NCBI GenBank assembly: GCA_963556145.1 | Contig: OY744469.1 | Span: forward strand, 2,542,001-2,606,000 | Source: Hygrocybe punicea | Taxonomy: Eukaryota > Basidiomycota > Agaricomycetes > Agaricales > Hygrophoraceae | Length of the DNA stretch: 64,000 bases | Reading direction: 5' to 3' | Shown here: one piece after another, positions 44,964-57,700 of the stretch | Layout of the letters: the number at the start of each line of letters is the position of its first letter | How positions within the stretch are numbered: the stretch's first letter is position 1 | The notes under the pieces: generated by a model | The model's database searches: none | The model's input: the letters and a program-made list of their open reading frames with translations, nothing else | Told to the model about the DNA's origin: nothing | Translations under genes and position numbers: made by a program

Positions 44964-46220
44964 TCAGGATGCGGACCAAGAGAAAGTCTGCGCACTGAAG
45001 AACTCGTACGACAGCCAGCACAGTGCGTTGCTTGGCATGAAAGTCAAGACCCGCGGTGCCAATCCTCTCGTGAACCCTCTAATGCCGTCTCTCTTCCAAA
45101 TGATCCGAAAAGCATCCGCCATTCCTCTCGCACTCCGTATCTCCATCTCACGCGATGTCCCCCGCGTCTGCAAGATCGTCTTTGCGACATCCAATGGTGT
45201 GGTCACACCAGCCGCCACGCCGCCGGACATCCCGCCCGCAATCATATGTGTCACAGGCGAATACTCCCCCGACGGATTCAAAAATTTCTTCAAATGCTCG
45301 TATACCGTGAATTGAACGGCCGTGAAGGGTATTGTCATTGTCAGGGTCGTGGGATATGACACGTAGAACGCTGACAAACCCTCATTGCGATACACCACAT
45401 GTGCACAGGTAAATACGGAGCGAAATTCGGATTTGTGCACCTGCATCCGTTGTTTGATGACTGTAAGTAAATTGAAGTAGACGACAAAGCCACGATGAGA
45501 TCAGGTATGTCAAACCTACCGTCAAAAGGATTCATGAGTGCATCGCTTGCAATGGTGGCTGACGCACCAGCCAATGCTAAAAGTATGCACCGAATTAGAA
45601 AAGTATGTTGTAGCGACAATAAGAAGGGAACAGCAAAGGCTTTGCGAGAAATGATGTAAAAAAAGAAAAGACACGGGGGGAACGCACATGTTGCCAGCCA
45701 TTGATTTCCCCGCTGATTTCCACCCGCAAGGTCCTTGACTGTCTCGTACATGCCAAAATGTACGGCGTGGGCGGGACCTGCGCCCAAAATCACGGAAGAC
45801 ACCCCGCGCCACAGCGCCCGTAGACCTTCAGTCGACGATATACGGACGACAGCATTCCCGATCCCGGTATATACTGCTGCAGGTGATGTCGCAAACACTT
45901 GCATTCGTGTCTTACACGGATGAGATTAAAAAGGAAGAGATAGTTTGTGCATAACTGACTTTGATGCTGTCGATGGGGAACATGACAGCGTGTTCTGTGA
46001 TCCCAGCCTGGAAACATAGTTCATCCCATGAAAAGAAAAGAAAAACAGAGGTGGCCTGCGTCAACACCATGAGAAAATACCCACAAGTGCGCCTGCCAGC
46101 ATGCTGACCTGGAATGAGTGGACACGATCAGGATAGAGCTACGTGTTCTACCACCGTAAAAATGCTCACAGTGAGGCCAGCATTTGGGGGTAACCCCTCG
46201 TATTCAATCTCGTCAACCAT
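44964..46220 (-). CDS. Mitochondrial iron carrier, mitoferrin type (Mrs3/4)
   Basis: Mitochondrial carrier family protein predicted to import ferrous iron across the inner membrane. Minus strand, ATG at 46220 to TGA at 44966-44964, with several short introns; the first exons are 46220-46170, 46108-46085 and one starting at 46007. Three carrier repeats are visible: AGITEHAVMFPIDSIKTRMQ; ASATIASDALMNPFD followed by a KSEF..VFTCAHVVYRNEGLSAFY segment; and GGMSGGVAAGVTTPLDVAKTILQ with RDGIRGFTRGLAPRVL. The AFYVSYPTTLTMTIPF and VSSVILGAGPAHAVHFG contact blocks are typical of Mrs3/4. The N-terminus MVDEIEYEGLPPNAGLT is also typical. Other carriers (SAM, pyrimidine) fit these blocks less well. Confidence 0.9.
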
Positions 46221-46796
46221 TAACAAGTTGAGCACGAGTAGGAGCCTTGAGAGAATCGCGAATTCAGAAAAAGAATACTCGTGACTTTGCAACACCGCAA
46301 ATTATCATTTTTTATTTATTGATGAATGCCATAATAGCCGTGGTTGTCTCCGTTTCTTCGTTCGTTCAAATGTTTACCTTCCCCGCTTGTAATTCCAAGA
46401 CAAATATCTTGAACAATAATAAAGAAGCGCGTTGAGCGCTCATCGACACTTATCATCCGCCGGCTTTTGTTGACGCACGTGTATCGAACATTAATATTAA
46501 TATTGTGCCTTCGATTGGGCTCACCGAATGAAAGTCACCGAGACGGGTTTCACGGATGAACCACGTTGATAGGAAGAGAGAGATAATATTTGTTTTATTA
46601 CGAGACTCTGGACTGTTCAGGTCGTTCTCTGAGTCGGTTGCAATACTATGGTCGACGGCTGTTGCCAGTGTCCAGCTTGAGGTCAATCGTGGCTTCGCCA
46701 TTCCTGACAAGCCACTGTTTACAGTATAATCAAGGGGTATGGAAGGAGCCGGCGTCCTGGTGACCACATTTGGGCGGCTGTGTCGGAGGAAACTGG
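46221..46796. other. Divergent promoter region between mitoferrin and the vWA gene
   Basis: AT-rich near 46290-46430 with a TTAATATTAATATT repeat at about 46491-46504. A 153-codon minus frame (46453-46914) overlaps the vWA first exon antisense and has no recognisable motif. Confidence 0.45.
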
Positions 46797-49017
46797 ATGG
46801 ATTTTCTTCCTTCAATGACCAAGAACCATGGGAGCTTTTCCTCTGACAACCAAGAGCAAGATCGGCCTCCTTCATATTTTGCAGAACGCCGTGAAGGTAC
46901 TTTAGACAGCACACAAGAACCTACGGTAGGCAGCCGAAGATTTCGCATGTCTGCCATCTAATAATCTACCCCCACGAGCAGACGACAGAGACAAAGGAAG
47001 AAAAACCGCACAAAGGCACGTCTGCGGGCTAGTAAGGTCCAAATCTGGTCATGTAGTAACGTCCATCAGGTTTACTCGGTAGTCTCAAGGGTCATTTCGC
47101 AGCAGCCTCCGAAAAGAAAGCCCACAAGAAGGCTGAAAAGCAGTTAGCCTCCCTGTTTCTCCTGTCATTCCTGTATATCGATAATGAATCTGCATTTCTC
47201 AGTCAAGAATACGTCCAAGAATGCACCGACGAGGAAAACAGGCGATGGGAAACTGGTCAACGACTTGAACTCGCCCGAAGATACCAAACCGTCCTCGGAA
47301 TATCCCACATTGCGTCGGAATATCACCAAAACTACCTTGACCTCCTTCGCAAGGGCTATTTCGAACCAATCCCGCTAGCATGGTCTAATTCCGATTACAA
47401 CCCCCTCACCGCCCCGTTACTTTTCTCTAATTACGAGGACGGGGCAGGTATGCCCCTTTTGCTGTCGCTCGTCGTTGCCGTGAATTCACCTCTGCATTCT
47501 AGAGGAGCGCCTTTATTGGATTCTCAATCATTCCTACCAGCACGGCAAACCGCGCCAGCCGAAAATGCGTCCCACTGAAGCGGCTGAGGTGAGCCCAAAA
47601 TCGAATCCCCTTTGCCCTCCATTCCACAGTCCAACTCTATTTTGTAATTTAACTTCCCAGATGGCCATGGCGTACAAGCGCATGAAGAAAGCCCAGAAAA
47701 TTGATATGCACTTTGCCTCGAAGGGTGACTGCTTCCGATCCAACTCGCGATACTTGCAGAAGGGATACACTGCCCAAGTGCCAAAGCCGCCGGTCTCGAA
47801 GGGATTCGTTCAAATGCAGCATGATGCGAAAGTAGGCCAGCTCGAGGTCGACACCATGATTCTGCTTGATGTCTCCTCCTCCATGGGCTGGGAGCACAGT
47901 GGATTCGACCAGCCACGACATGTCGGTGTGTAATTCGGATAACCCCCTATTTCGATTGCCGTTTACCGGCGTTATCATGTTTAGACGTCGTGCACAATAT
48001 CCTGCGAAGAGCCATCTACCGTTCGTCCCATCTTTTGGTCTGAATTCCAGGCCACTTCGCTGACCACACCGCGCACAGATATGGGCGCGCGCGACCGCTA
48101 TCCTGATGCCAAGGGTCTCTGCGGTGTAGAAACCGTCTTGTTCAACTCCACCGCCTTCCAGATGGGTAAGGTAGGACCTGAAAACTTTGAACAGCAGTGG
48201 GGGAGGATCCGCGATGCCGTGCAGAGAGGCGCGTTTCAGAATCCATGTTTCAAAAAATAGTGACCACGTTCTGATGACGTATCATTGAGGACAGGTGGAG
48301 GCACTCAGGTAATGAAAGGTTGGCAGATGGTCAAGGAATTGCACTTTAAGCTGCATGGCGGGGAAGGCAAGTCTTGGTACGATGAGGTTTAGTAGGTTTT
48401 TTATTTTCAGGTTACCCGACCTGATCTCACCCTGCCTCAACGTTTCTAGCGGATGGCGTAAGTCTCTCAGAGCGTCAGTATCACACCGACTCCTCACCCA
48501 GAACTTAGAGGCGACTCCGCAAATGCCCAAGCTTTCCTTGCTAGTCATGTTGGACGGTGAAGCATCAGACAGTGAGCTAGAGTTTTATATCTGTTCCCCT
48601 TGGCATTTAGCAATAATCTTGCAGTGGACGAATTTGAACTTGAGTGAGTTGCTTAAGACACAACCCACTCTCAGGACTTACATCTCTTCTCCACACCTAT
48701 AAAGACTGCTTGGCGAGACTTGGTGCTACGCGACAATTGTGTTGATCGGCCAAGAAAACTGTCCCCACCACCACCGTCACGCCAACGAGCTCGACCGTAT
48801 CAGCACCACGAACGAGCATATCCAGTACTATGACTGCCATGGCCGTTTGTGCGAGCGGCTCGTCGTGTATGACGTCCTGCAACGTGTTTATGCAGCAAAT
48901 GCACCAGACACCCAGGAGATCTTGGACCCTTCGTGCGTTGCTTGCTTTCTCTCCTGCTACACAATTGAAATTTGATTTCCCTGCAGCTATGACATTTCGC
49001 CGCCCGCATACTCTTAA
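46797..49017 (+). CDS. vWA-domain protein (MIDAS intact)
   Basis: First exons 46797-46896, 47103-47457, 47503-47588, 47661-47925, 47985-48020, then from 48079; the stop is TAA 49015-49017. The N-terminus is short and acidic/Pro-rich (DRPPSYFAERREA), followed by a helical region (KKAHKKAEKQLASLFLLSFLYI, RRYQTVLGISHIASEYHQNYLDLL). The vWA domain has the MIDAS start VDTMILLDVSSSMGWEH (DxSxS). Later parts are VVHNILRRAIYHMGARDRYPDAKG, VETVLFNSTAFQMGKV, RGGGTQVMKGWQMVKELH and PKLSLLVMLDGEASD, then TIVLIGQENCPHHHRHANELDRI. Intron 1 is unusually long (206 bp). One later intron seems to start with GC, and I could not fix the exons near 48370-48480. It resembles lone fungal vWA proteins of unknown role. 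Confidence 0.75.
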
Positions 49018-49240
49018 GTGTTTCGAAGTTTCGAAGTTTGTCTATTCTCCTTATCCTGGGTTTGCGATATGTACTATGTGTGACTGTGAATCTGTTTAGA
49101 TACCATGTATCGTGTTAAGGCATGTATAACAACAGGACCCTCTTGGTTATAAAGAAATTTGCGCCTTGGGACATCCATCTCACAATATACTGAGTATAGC
49201 AATAAATGAAGGATGATCCGACTCCAGTGTCAAATAACCA

Positions 49241-51303
49241 TCATGTTTGAGGCCGCAACCCGATTGACGGTAGCAGCTTCGACAATGCAGGCAGACGCGA
49301 AGGAGTCCAGCGAGAAGGCGATTGCCTGGCCAGGGAGTAAGCACTCCCAGATGCATTAGTGAATTTGGCTTTGACGTTGTGGTTCTCCTTGGCTTTCTTC
49401 TTGATCACAAGCGGGGCAGGCCGTATGACAACGGGGCCGGAGTCGGGCGTGCACCTCGGTGATGTGGAGAAAGGATAGCGCTTAAGCATCGGGAGTCGTG
49501 ATTTCTTAACCGGGGTGCAGGGGGGGCCTTCTGTGGGGGTAAAGACGGCCGTCTTCGCGGGTGGAGTGGATTTGCCACCAGCCATGGACTCCACCATCAG
49601 TGACAGTTCAGGAAAAATGATGCAGTCAATTTCGCTGTCGAACTCGTGTTCATGACTGCCCGAGGTATCGGTGCAGTCAATAGATTCAAGGCTGAGATTC
49701 GTGTGGGAGTCCGAAGATGAGGCGATACAAGGAATGTTGCCGTTCTGGCATGTCCCTCGGATGCTGTCCAGTATGCCGTACGGAAAATGGGCTGCGTTGT
49801 TGCAGCTCGAGCTTGACTGCCTTCGCAAAGCTGTAAATGGGGTCGTCGAAGCGTGCGCTCCCAGCCGAGATACGACAACAACCCGAGTTCCGCTGGCGTT
49901 CTTCTTGGACAACGAGGATGGAAGTTGAGAGGGCTTCAATGACAGGGGGCATCGAGACAGTACCGTCGTTGGGTGCAAAACCGTAGGGCATCTATGATTT
50001 GAATATCTTCTGTGAAACAGCAATACATCAGAGATAAGAACACGATGACTGACTAGAACAGATTCGATACTCTGGGCGACTACTATGGCCTTTCTCTTGC
50101 CTAGAGAGTGCTTGGAACCCTTTGTTGCCACCGAATCGGACGCCAGCAAGCCCGATCTGTTAGTAGGAAGGTTCAAGTTAACTTCACCAAGTACGATGCG
50201 CGAATTATGTTGAACGTTTGAAGCCGAAATATGCTTGGACAAGGATTGACTGGTTACCAATTCTTTCTTAAATGAATCCCTAGCCAGAGGTGACAGGCTG
50301 GGAATGTACGGGTCACAACCAGAGTCATCGATAATTGAGGGAGAATCCTCAAGTGTGGATGTATGCTCGCTACCGGTGGTTTTGGAACTGGAACTTGCGG
50401 TAGCCGTCGACATCGAGGTATGCAGATTGGCGATCGGGCAGACCTCATCAACAACAGCGATCATGGTCATCACTTTCAATCCTGGGTTATCGTTGTCCAG
50501 CTCCACGGTTGATTTGCATCTAAAAAACAAGAGCCTGATTTACGCTTGGAAAGCAGGTCAACAACTGCAGCCTGTCTTGCCTCGCTGAGCACTTCGTGGA
50601 TAGAGGAAATGGTCGAAACAGAGGGCATAATGGTGTCTGCGTGCCCTTCCAAATTCTCTTTTGCAATGCGCTTCCAGAACTTGACGACCTTTTTGCAAAT
50701 TTTCACTTTGAGTGTGCCGTTGATCGCGGCGATGTATTCTTCGGAGGAACGAGGACCAGTAACAGCTGGGATTATCTTCGACCAGGGACTTCCTGGCTTG
50801 GCAGCAGCCTCCTTGATAGAATCTATCAAGGCCTCATCGGCATCCTCTCCAGCCCTGAGTGCACCGCAAGCACGAGCGAGCACTGCTTCGTGCAGCCCGA
50901 TATCCACCATCAAGTCAATGAACATGGCGTATCGTGCCACCTTGTCCTCAAGCCTCACGATCTCATCCTCGTCCGCTTTGGCTTGTCGGATCAGGTAAGC
51001 TTCTCGGGCGAGCGAGCCGCGAAGATCGTCATGCGCATCTGTGAGCCCTTGAAGTTCGGAGGAACCGACTAGAAGGACTTCAATTGTGCAGTTGAGCTGG
51101 GCCTTCTCCAACTCTAGGACATCGATACTAGTGTACCGGGAATTAGGACTGAGCCTCAAATTCACCAGCAAATTCCCCTCGTCATCGCCAACCAGTGTTG
51201 TGCCGGTTGTGTGACTGTTGAAAAAGTCGGCAACTGTTACCGACCGTGACACTTTGCAACCCAACCCGACCGCGGCTTTGTGGGGTGCCGAGGGTCCTCC
51301 CAC
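49241..51303 (-). CDS. Unrecognised protein, Ser/Thr-rich C-terminus
   Basis: The minus-strand frame 51303-50476 starts MGGPSAPHKAAVGLGCKVSRSVT and is rich in acidic and helical sequence (LIRQAKADEDEIVRLEDKVARYAMFIDLM; IAKENLEGHADTIMPSVSTISSIHEVLSEARQAAVVDLL). Reading then moves to another frame near 50520 through an intron I could not define, and continues to 49241. That part contains Ser/Thr/Pro stretches, TPxK-type sites (FTPTEGPPCTPVKKSRLPML) and a basic end. Short introns are likely near 50050-49990. I do not recognise a family. It sits against the 3' end of the neighbouring hAT element, only 66 bp away. Confidence 0.5.
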
Positions 51304-51368
51304 CCATTATGTAATACATTTTGGATATATAGGCTAACGACAAATCCGAGCTGCAAAACTATCCAAAT

Positions 51369-51878
51369 CTACTCGTTGAGTGCATCATCCGCCTCATTCT
51401 CGACAGTATCACCTTCTGCATCAAGATCAAGAAGCTCATACAATTCAAGCTCATCCTGCAATCCTCGCATAGCCAACTTTTCATATGCTTCAATCCAGTA
51501 GGGTTGCGTGAAGTCAAAAAGGTCCTTAATGGGAATAGAAAGTGATTCGGGGGAAGGTGTGGGGGCTGGCTCATTGTTATCCATTTCAGTGACTTCATCA
51601 AAGCTCTCGATAATTCCACGAATACTTGGCTGGGTTGAGCTGGTAACATCGTCCAAATCAGTGGAAGTGGAAGTGGAGTTCTGGCTTCCAGATGGTCCTG
51701 TAGTGGGAGCAGACTCCGAATCCACAACTGTATCAGCAGCGGTGGGAACAGCATCGACTGCTCCACTTGATGATTGATCCCCAGGGACTGAACCAAAGAC
51801 CCTCTTGAGTCTCGTTTTAACTGATTTCGCACGAAGGTGCTCCTCCCGTAAATAAAGTTTGAGTTCGGCAAGATCCAC
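51369..51878 (-). pseudogene. hAT3 transposase C-terminal exon
   Basis: It begins in the typical dimerisation helix (DLAELKLYLREEHL) and then has an acidic Ser/Thr tail (SGAVDAVPTAADTVVDSESAPT) ending EADDALNE. Upstream sequence at 51880-52060 reads, in one frame, VERLWSVLGTILTKLRTRLGNKAL, the standard hAT dimerisation motif. Confidence 0.65.
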
Positions 51879-53254
51879 AAGGGCTTTGTTGCCAAGTCGG
51901 GTTCGTAGTTTTGTGAGTATAGTACCGAGTACACTCCAAAGGCGTTCAACTGAGGCTGAGTTGGGACATATGGAAAGAACCCGATATGCCAGCTGAGCCA
52001 GCGGTGTTCGTGGGTGATTTGGATGGGAAATAGCAACCCAGACCTCAAGAGGATTAATTTTTGTGCCCTAATGGATCGTCAACAGAAATCTTTGGAAGTA
52101 GATTAAGTAATGTACCTCTTTCTCAGCTGATACACACATGCCATCCATGAAATTATTCATCGCCTGAAAGTCCCCAGTACCATTACTGTAGGCTCGAAAC
52201 TCAGCATAGAGCTCAGCAGGAGGGTCCTCATAGTAGAAGCGCCTCCAGAGACGGTGGAGTAGGGTATATAGACCTGCTGCTGTTGAGAAAGGGGCCCGAC
52301 GAAAAGGGCAAGCCTTGTGAAATGGATTTAGTAGGACTCCGGCAATAAAAACATCCTGGTCTGTCTTCCGCCATCACCGTTCTATGCTAGCAAGAACTGC
52401 ATCTCGAGCTTTGATGTCCTCAGCCTCATGGAGCGTTGAATAACGGTGGTATAAAAATGCAAATGTGATGATGATAATATCAACACGGGCACCATCAGCC
52501 TGGGTGATATTCGAAGCCACAGCAAGCGGTTCAAGAAAATTCTTCATCCTATACATTTGAAAACGGATAAGTTGATACTGCATACCGTAAAAAAATACAG
52601 TTACCTTGCGAGTGCATGCCAAAATGCACTATTCTTTATGATGGCAATATTTTTACGTGACCTTTCTCGGGCTCTCGCATCTCCAATAAGAAGCTGCTGG
52701 TTTCTCAGCTCCAGTTTCTCATCATTTTCAACCAGAATTTGCAAGGATAACCGGATCTCGAGAAGGCGGCGGTAAGCAAGATAATGAGCAGTCCATCGTG
52801 TAATAACTGCACGAATAACTGCAAGGACCCACAGAGAATTGGTTTGCTGGACAATATGAAGAAGGGCAAGGATGTATGTTTTTCCTCGAAGCCAGCCAAT
52901 AAGCTCAGTTGCTTTGTCAGTATATTGAAGAAATTCTTGAAGAAATCACTGACAATAAGATTTGTCTGAAAGTGGAATAGGTTAATGCTCCTCGTATTTA
53001 CACAGTAAAGTGATGTACCTGATGGCCAAAACAATCTGGCGTTACAATATGTGGGCGTTTCCTACGGACCATATTTCGTCCTGCAAGTGACTTGCCCCCA
53101 GCATCGGATGTGAAAGCAACAACAATGACCTCCCAATTCTTTTCCAGATCGTCGATAACCTCATCCATGTGTTTGAAAAGGACTTCAGCCGTCTTGCGTT
53201 CTGCAGATGCATCATGAACACGGACGACATGGTTCTATGCACCAAAATTTGAGG

Positions 53255-54058
53255 TCAGTGTTCATCTATTAATGAGAAGAAACCTACCTGTCCGTTACAA
53301 TTCACCATGAACACAATGAAATGGTGGTTATTGCCTCCAGTCCATCCATCACAAGTAGCCGTTGCCTCACGGCCCCGACATTGCTCCTGTGCCAACTGTT
53401 TGAAAGACTTCAACGTAGTGGGAATAAGCCGTTGGGTGAGGACCTTGCGTGATGGACTCTTGGCATTGGGTAGAAAGCGCTCACAGAAGGCAAGCCATTC
53501 AGGGTTATCAACCCATCGCAACAGCAAACCAGCACTGGCAGTCAGGCGAGCAAGCGACGTTTCAAACAAAGCTTGCTCTCCTTTCAACCACCTTACTTCG
53601 TAGCCTGGAATGCTTCCATGTGAGATATATGAACCAGAGCGGGAAATACGAGGATGCTTTGACGGCCAAGAAGATGATGTCGCATCTGAGAAAGCTGGAC
53701 TTTGGGCTCTGCTAGATGGCACTGAGCCACCTGTTGATCCTGGATACATAGGGTGAGAATGCGTATTGGGAGATAGGGAGGACGTGATTTGGAAAGCGGG
53801 CATGGGGAGCATGGCCATCTGGCGGTTTTCTACCACTGGGCGAACGCGACTTGCACGAGCTGGACTAGCAGTTTGAGACTCTCTGGCAGCCGTGTCTCTC
53901 AAAGATCTTGATTGGAGCTCACAGTCGCGGAGATGGCAAGTGAGTGTTGTTGTGCGTGAAACAAGCCATCCGCGTAAAGGGTCTGTTTGGCCATGGGCCC
54001 ATACTAGTTCTCGGAATATCAGCAAATAAGCTCTGTAAATATTCATTGTAACGCACAC
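53255..54058 (-). pseudogene. hAT3 transposase, DUF659-containing exon
   Basis: A 267-codon frame with a Ser/Pro-rich linker (NTHSHPMYPGSTGGSVPSSRAQ), then LKGEQALFETSLARLTASAGLLLRWVDNPEWLAFCERFLPN, LIPTTLKSFKQLAQEQC and the conserved CDGWTGGNNHHFIVF, where the first Asp matches the first catalytic-acid region of hAT enzymes. It continues as part of a broken transposase. Whether the breaks are introns or damage is unclear. Confidence 0.65.
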
Positions 54059-54762
54059 ATATCCTGTATTGCATCCCTCGAACGAACTGCCTCCCGGGTC
54101 CCTGCAATAACCATACTCCCATCGGTGGCAGTTTCATGGGCTATTCGAGCGTCGAAACATGATAGACACCATACTTTTGCTTTGCCGCTACTGTCCTTCG
54201 ATTCCGGGGCCTTGGTACTGTAGCCTGGGTGGTCAACGAAGTATTGTCGCCACCAGCCACGATTTCGACTTGGTGCCATAGAAGAGGGCTTGACTCACCT
54301 TGTTTGTCGCCAACTGGTATTTAGCTCGGATCCATGCATACATTGGCATGCTGGCGCAATGCAGTATTTGCCCTTTGCCCGGGAATGAAAAACATGCTGA
54401 GTCCTCATGAGTTTGACCAAGAGTCTCGTATCAAGATGAAATACACAAGGCAGCGTAATATGAGTGCAGCAGATGAGATCGATGAGACGCCAGCCGAGAC
54501 TCAATGGCACCGCACAAAGTCGCCAACGTTTGAATGTTGATGACTGTTGATGACTTTCCCACACTTTTCGGTCGGCGACCGTGACCTCAAGTCGACGACC
54601 GGCACAACACTGTCGCCAACAGTCACATTCACCTTCGGTGAATTTGGGCAAATTTGCCTACACACAGGAAAGTTAATCGCTGCCGCATAGATACAAGATT
54701 TTGGTTGATATGATGTAATATAGTGTTATAAAACTACCACTGTTCCCATTCCGATGCTTGTG

Positions 54763-54770
54763 GTGTGACT
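54763..54770. repeat. hAT1 left target-site duplication
   Basis: GTGTGACT, paired with GTATGACT at 58532-58539, seven of eight bases equal. Confidence 0.8.
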
Positions 54771-57700
54771 TAGGGTACCGTGAGTAATGCCCTATTTATT
54801 AACAACGACTTATTCACAGCGTTAATAACAGGTTACTAACAAGTTATTAACAGCAAGGGTGCCAGATGGGGGTTATTAACGTCTGACAGCAAGGTGGCCA
54901 TAGTGGCACGGTTCAGGCTTCTCTTCCATACTGTGGCCGATTTTTCACTTTTTTGTATTATAAACCTACTTGTATTCTTGTTACTCTACCAAGCCTTCAC
55001 AATGGTTCAGTCTACAACAAACCGAGAACTCCAGGACCTCCGAGAACTTCTTGAGAACCTGCCTGATGCCTTACCTGCCCCATTGGTCAACAACAGTGAA
55101 TACCCGTTAACCTCCTTCACACTTGATCCAGCCACGGTATCCCGCATGAAAGGAGATGTACCTTCTGCTGTCTGCGAAACCTTTAGGGCATTGTTTGTTG
55201 AGGATGGAAAGATCTATCTAGACGAGCGAGGAGAGAGCATTTGTGCAGTAACTGATGTCCTTGCCAAGTATCTTGTAGCTTATCCTGAGCATCAGGGACT
55301 ACTCAAGTGGGTGAAGCAGCTGAAAGAAGCAGCGCAAGAGGTTTATAAAAATTATGGGAAGGAAGTACGGCACCTGGGTCTGCCTTTGTGACAAAGTCTT
55401 GCTCATTGATTCTTGTGCAGGTGCCGGTGCCAGCATCTGATCTTCTGAAACCAACTGAATAAGTAGATAAAGATTTCAGAGGAATGAAGCGAAAGATTGA
55501 AGACTCATCTGATGTAGGGCCAAACCGAGGTGCCAGAAATGCCACGACAGATCCTGACGAAGACAGGATATTGAATGTAAGTGTTTTGATGCCGGTAGCC
55601 ATTGCAAAGACTGACAGTTTCCTCTCTAGAGATCTGGAATCTTCAAAAAACTTGTTATCAGACCCCAAAACCGCCTAATGAAAGGACGGCCCAACAAATC
55701 TATAATCACATCATTAGTGACGAAGTATGTGCATAAAGAAACAGGAAAGGACTACTATGGATGCGTTGCTGATGGATGTGATTGTATTCGGGTTGGAAAT
55801 GCTCAGGAAGATTGTGTTCTCAGGCATGCCGCTTCGTGTCGGTTTCTCCCACGAGATCTCAAGGATCTTGCAAAGGATCATGCAGCTGGGTGTGCACTAG
55901 GAGCAAAGCTTTGAGTTAGCAATCTGCCATCCTCACCATCACAGCCAGACTCTGACTGTGCATCACCGGTCGCAAAAAAAATCAAGTCTGAAAAGGAAAA
56001 GCCGCACTCCAAGCCCACGATCCTATTGGACTTCACAAAGGCTGGTCGTCGAGAAATGCAGACAAAAATCAATCACTGCATCCTAAAGCTGATCTGTGTC
56101 AATGGCCTTGTCCCAAATCTGCTCGACTCACCTGAATGGAGTGAGTTCATGTCAGTCGCCAACCCCCGATACAAGATAACACTGTCAGATACATTTCGGG
56201 AGAAGCTCATACCAAATGAGGCAGCGTTCGTACGGAAGGAGTGCATTGAAATGCTCAAGAACGAGAAGAATTTGACGTTGACATTTGATGGCAACAGCAT
56301 GCGCAAAAAGCAGTCTGTGTACACAGTTCATGTGACCACCAGGAATCGAGACAGCTACCTCATGAACGGGCATGAAGCATCCAACGAGCACCATACAGGC
56401 ACTTGGGTGAAAGACAAAATACTTCATGTAAGGCTGTGCAACATCTATACAAAGTTTACATTGACTCGGACGCTGCATTGATCATCCAGAATGTGAAAGA
56501 GATTGGAATCGACAGATTTTCTGGGATGTGCTCGGATAGCACAGGAAACACAAAGCGTGGTCGCAAAGATGCACATCAGGAGGTTCCGACCATCATCGAC
56601 CTTGGGGATTGCTGTCATCACTTGCAGAATACAATCAAGGACATCAACAAACTACCCGAGTTCAAAAATGTAAGTCGAAACATAACACGGTAGTGCGCTG
56701 TACTCAGCCAGCTGTCTAGATGATGTCTGACCTCAAGATGACCATCAAATTTTTCAGTAAATCCAACTATGCAGTTGCCATGCTACGAAAGGCTCGCGCC
56801 AAACAGGATATCACCCAAGGCCTAGTCACAATTGGCAAAACACGATTTGCAACGGAGTGGATGGCAGCTGTAGCACTCAAGCAGTGTATCCATGTGATCA
56901 AGGAGTTGGTTACCGAGGAGAAGATCCAATTAAAGGTCTGTACTCTGAGTTAAATTTTCTGCTCCTGTTGCATCCTCAGACAATCCATCTAGAAAAAGCA
57001 CCTTCGAGACTTGTTCACATTACCTCAGCCATTCTTGACCTTCCAGCTCTTGTTACTTCAATATGTCACAATCGTCGAACCTCTTGCACGAACATTATGG
57101 GCGTTAGAGTCTCCCCAGGCAAATGCCAGTGATGTATTCATTTTCTGGCTTGCCATCGTATCAAAGCTGAAAGCAATATTCGCAACGTCTACTTCAAAGT
57201 CCGGGATCAGTAGCATCTTGGCCAGAAAGGTCACGGCTATCATCAACAAACGATACAAATCGTTTATTGATGAATCTCCAAGCGACATATCTTTTACAAC
57301 CTTCTTTCTAGATCCCCGTACGTGTTTTCATCACTTTGACAAACTGGCTGTTGATGGCTTTCTGGACGTAGGCTATGTTTTTAGTGATGTCCTCAAAAAA
57401 CCGCAGCCGCTTGCTATGAAGATTGTGATTCCTGCTGCAGGTCATACCCGTGCCGCAACTCCAAATGTCCCCCATCCGCGTGCATATAACCGGGTCAAGG
57501 AATTTCTAAAAATTGTCTTACGCAACGAACTGGAGATTGGGACACATCATCCGGGTGTTACCAAGCATGTCTTGTTTGAACGTCTTACTCCAAGCGAAAC
57601 GCTATCTCAATTCCGCTCACAATTGGAATCATATGCTCGCCAAGAATACCCATTCAATGCACCCATCGCTCGTGATTCTGATATAATTGCTTGGTGGGAA

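Larger units (their letters stand above)
51330..54660 (-). mobile_element. hAT transposon (hAT3), partly decayed
   Basis: Minus-strand transposase pieces in order: a BED-like finger (51-53 residues from GWWRQYFVDHPGY to VWCLSCFDARIAHE, 54279-54140), a DUF659-type part with TATCDGWTGGNNHHFIVFMVN (near 53300), and the hAT C-terminal dimerisation segment ending DLAELKLYLREEHLRAKSVKTRL (near 51830). Frames are broken by introns or mutations between 52000 and 53250. The 5' end may be TAGGCAAATTTGCCC at 54660 on the minus strand. A TAGGCTAA at 51330 could be the other end, but the 8-bp flanks do not match, so the borders are tentative. Confidence 0.7.

Noticed and set aside
46453..46914. 153-codon minus-strand frame
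   Set aside because: It overlaps the first exon of the vWA gene antisense; the plus-strand exon splices in frame to the rest and is preferred.
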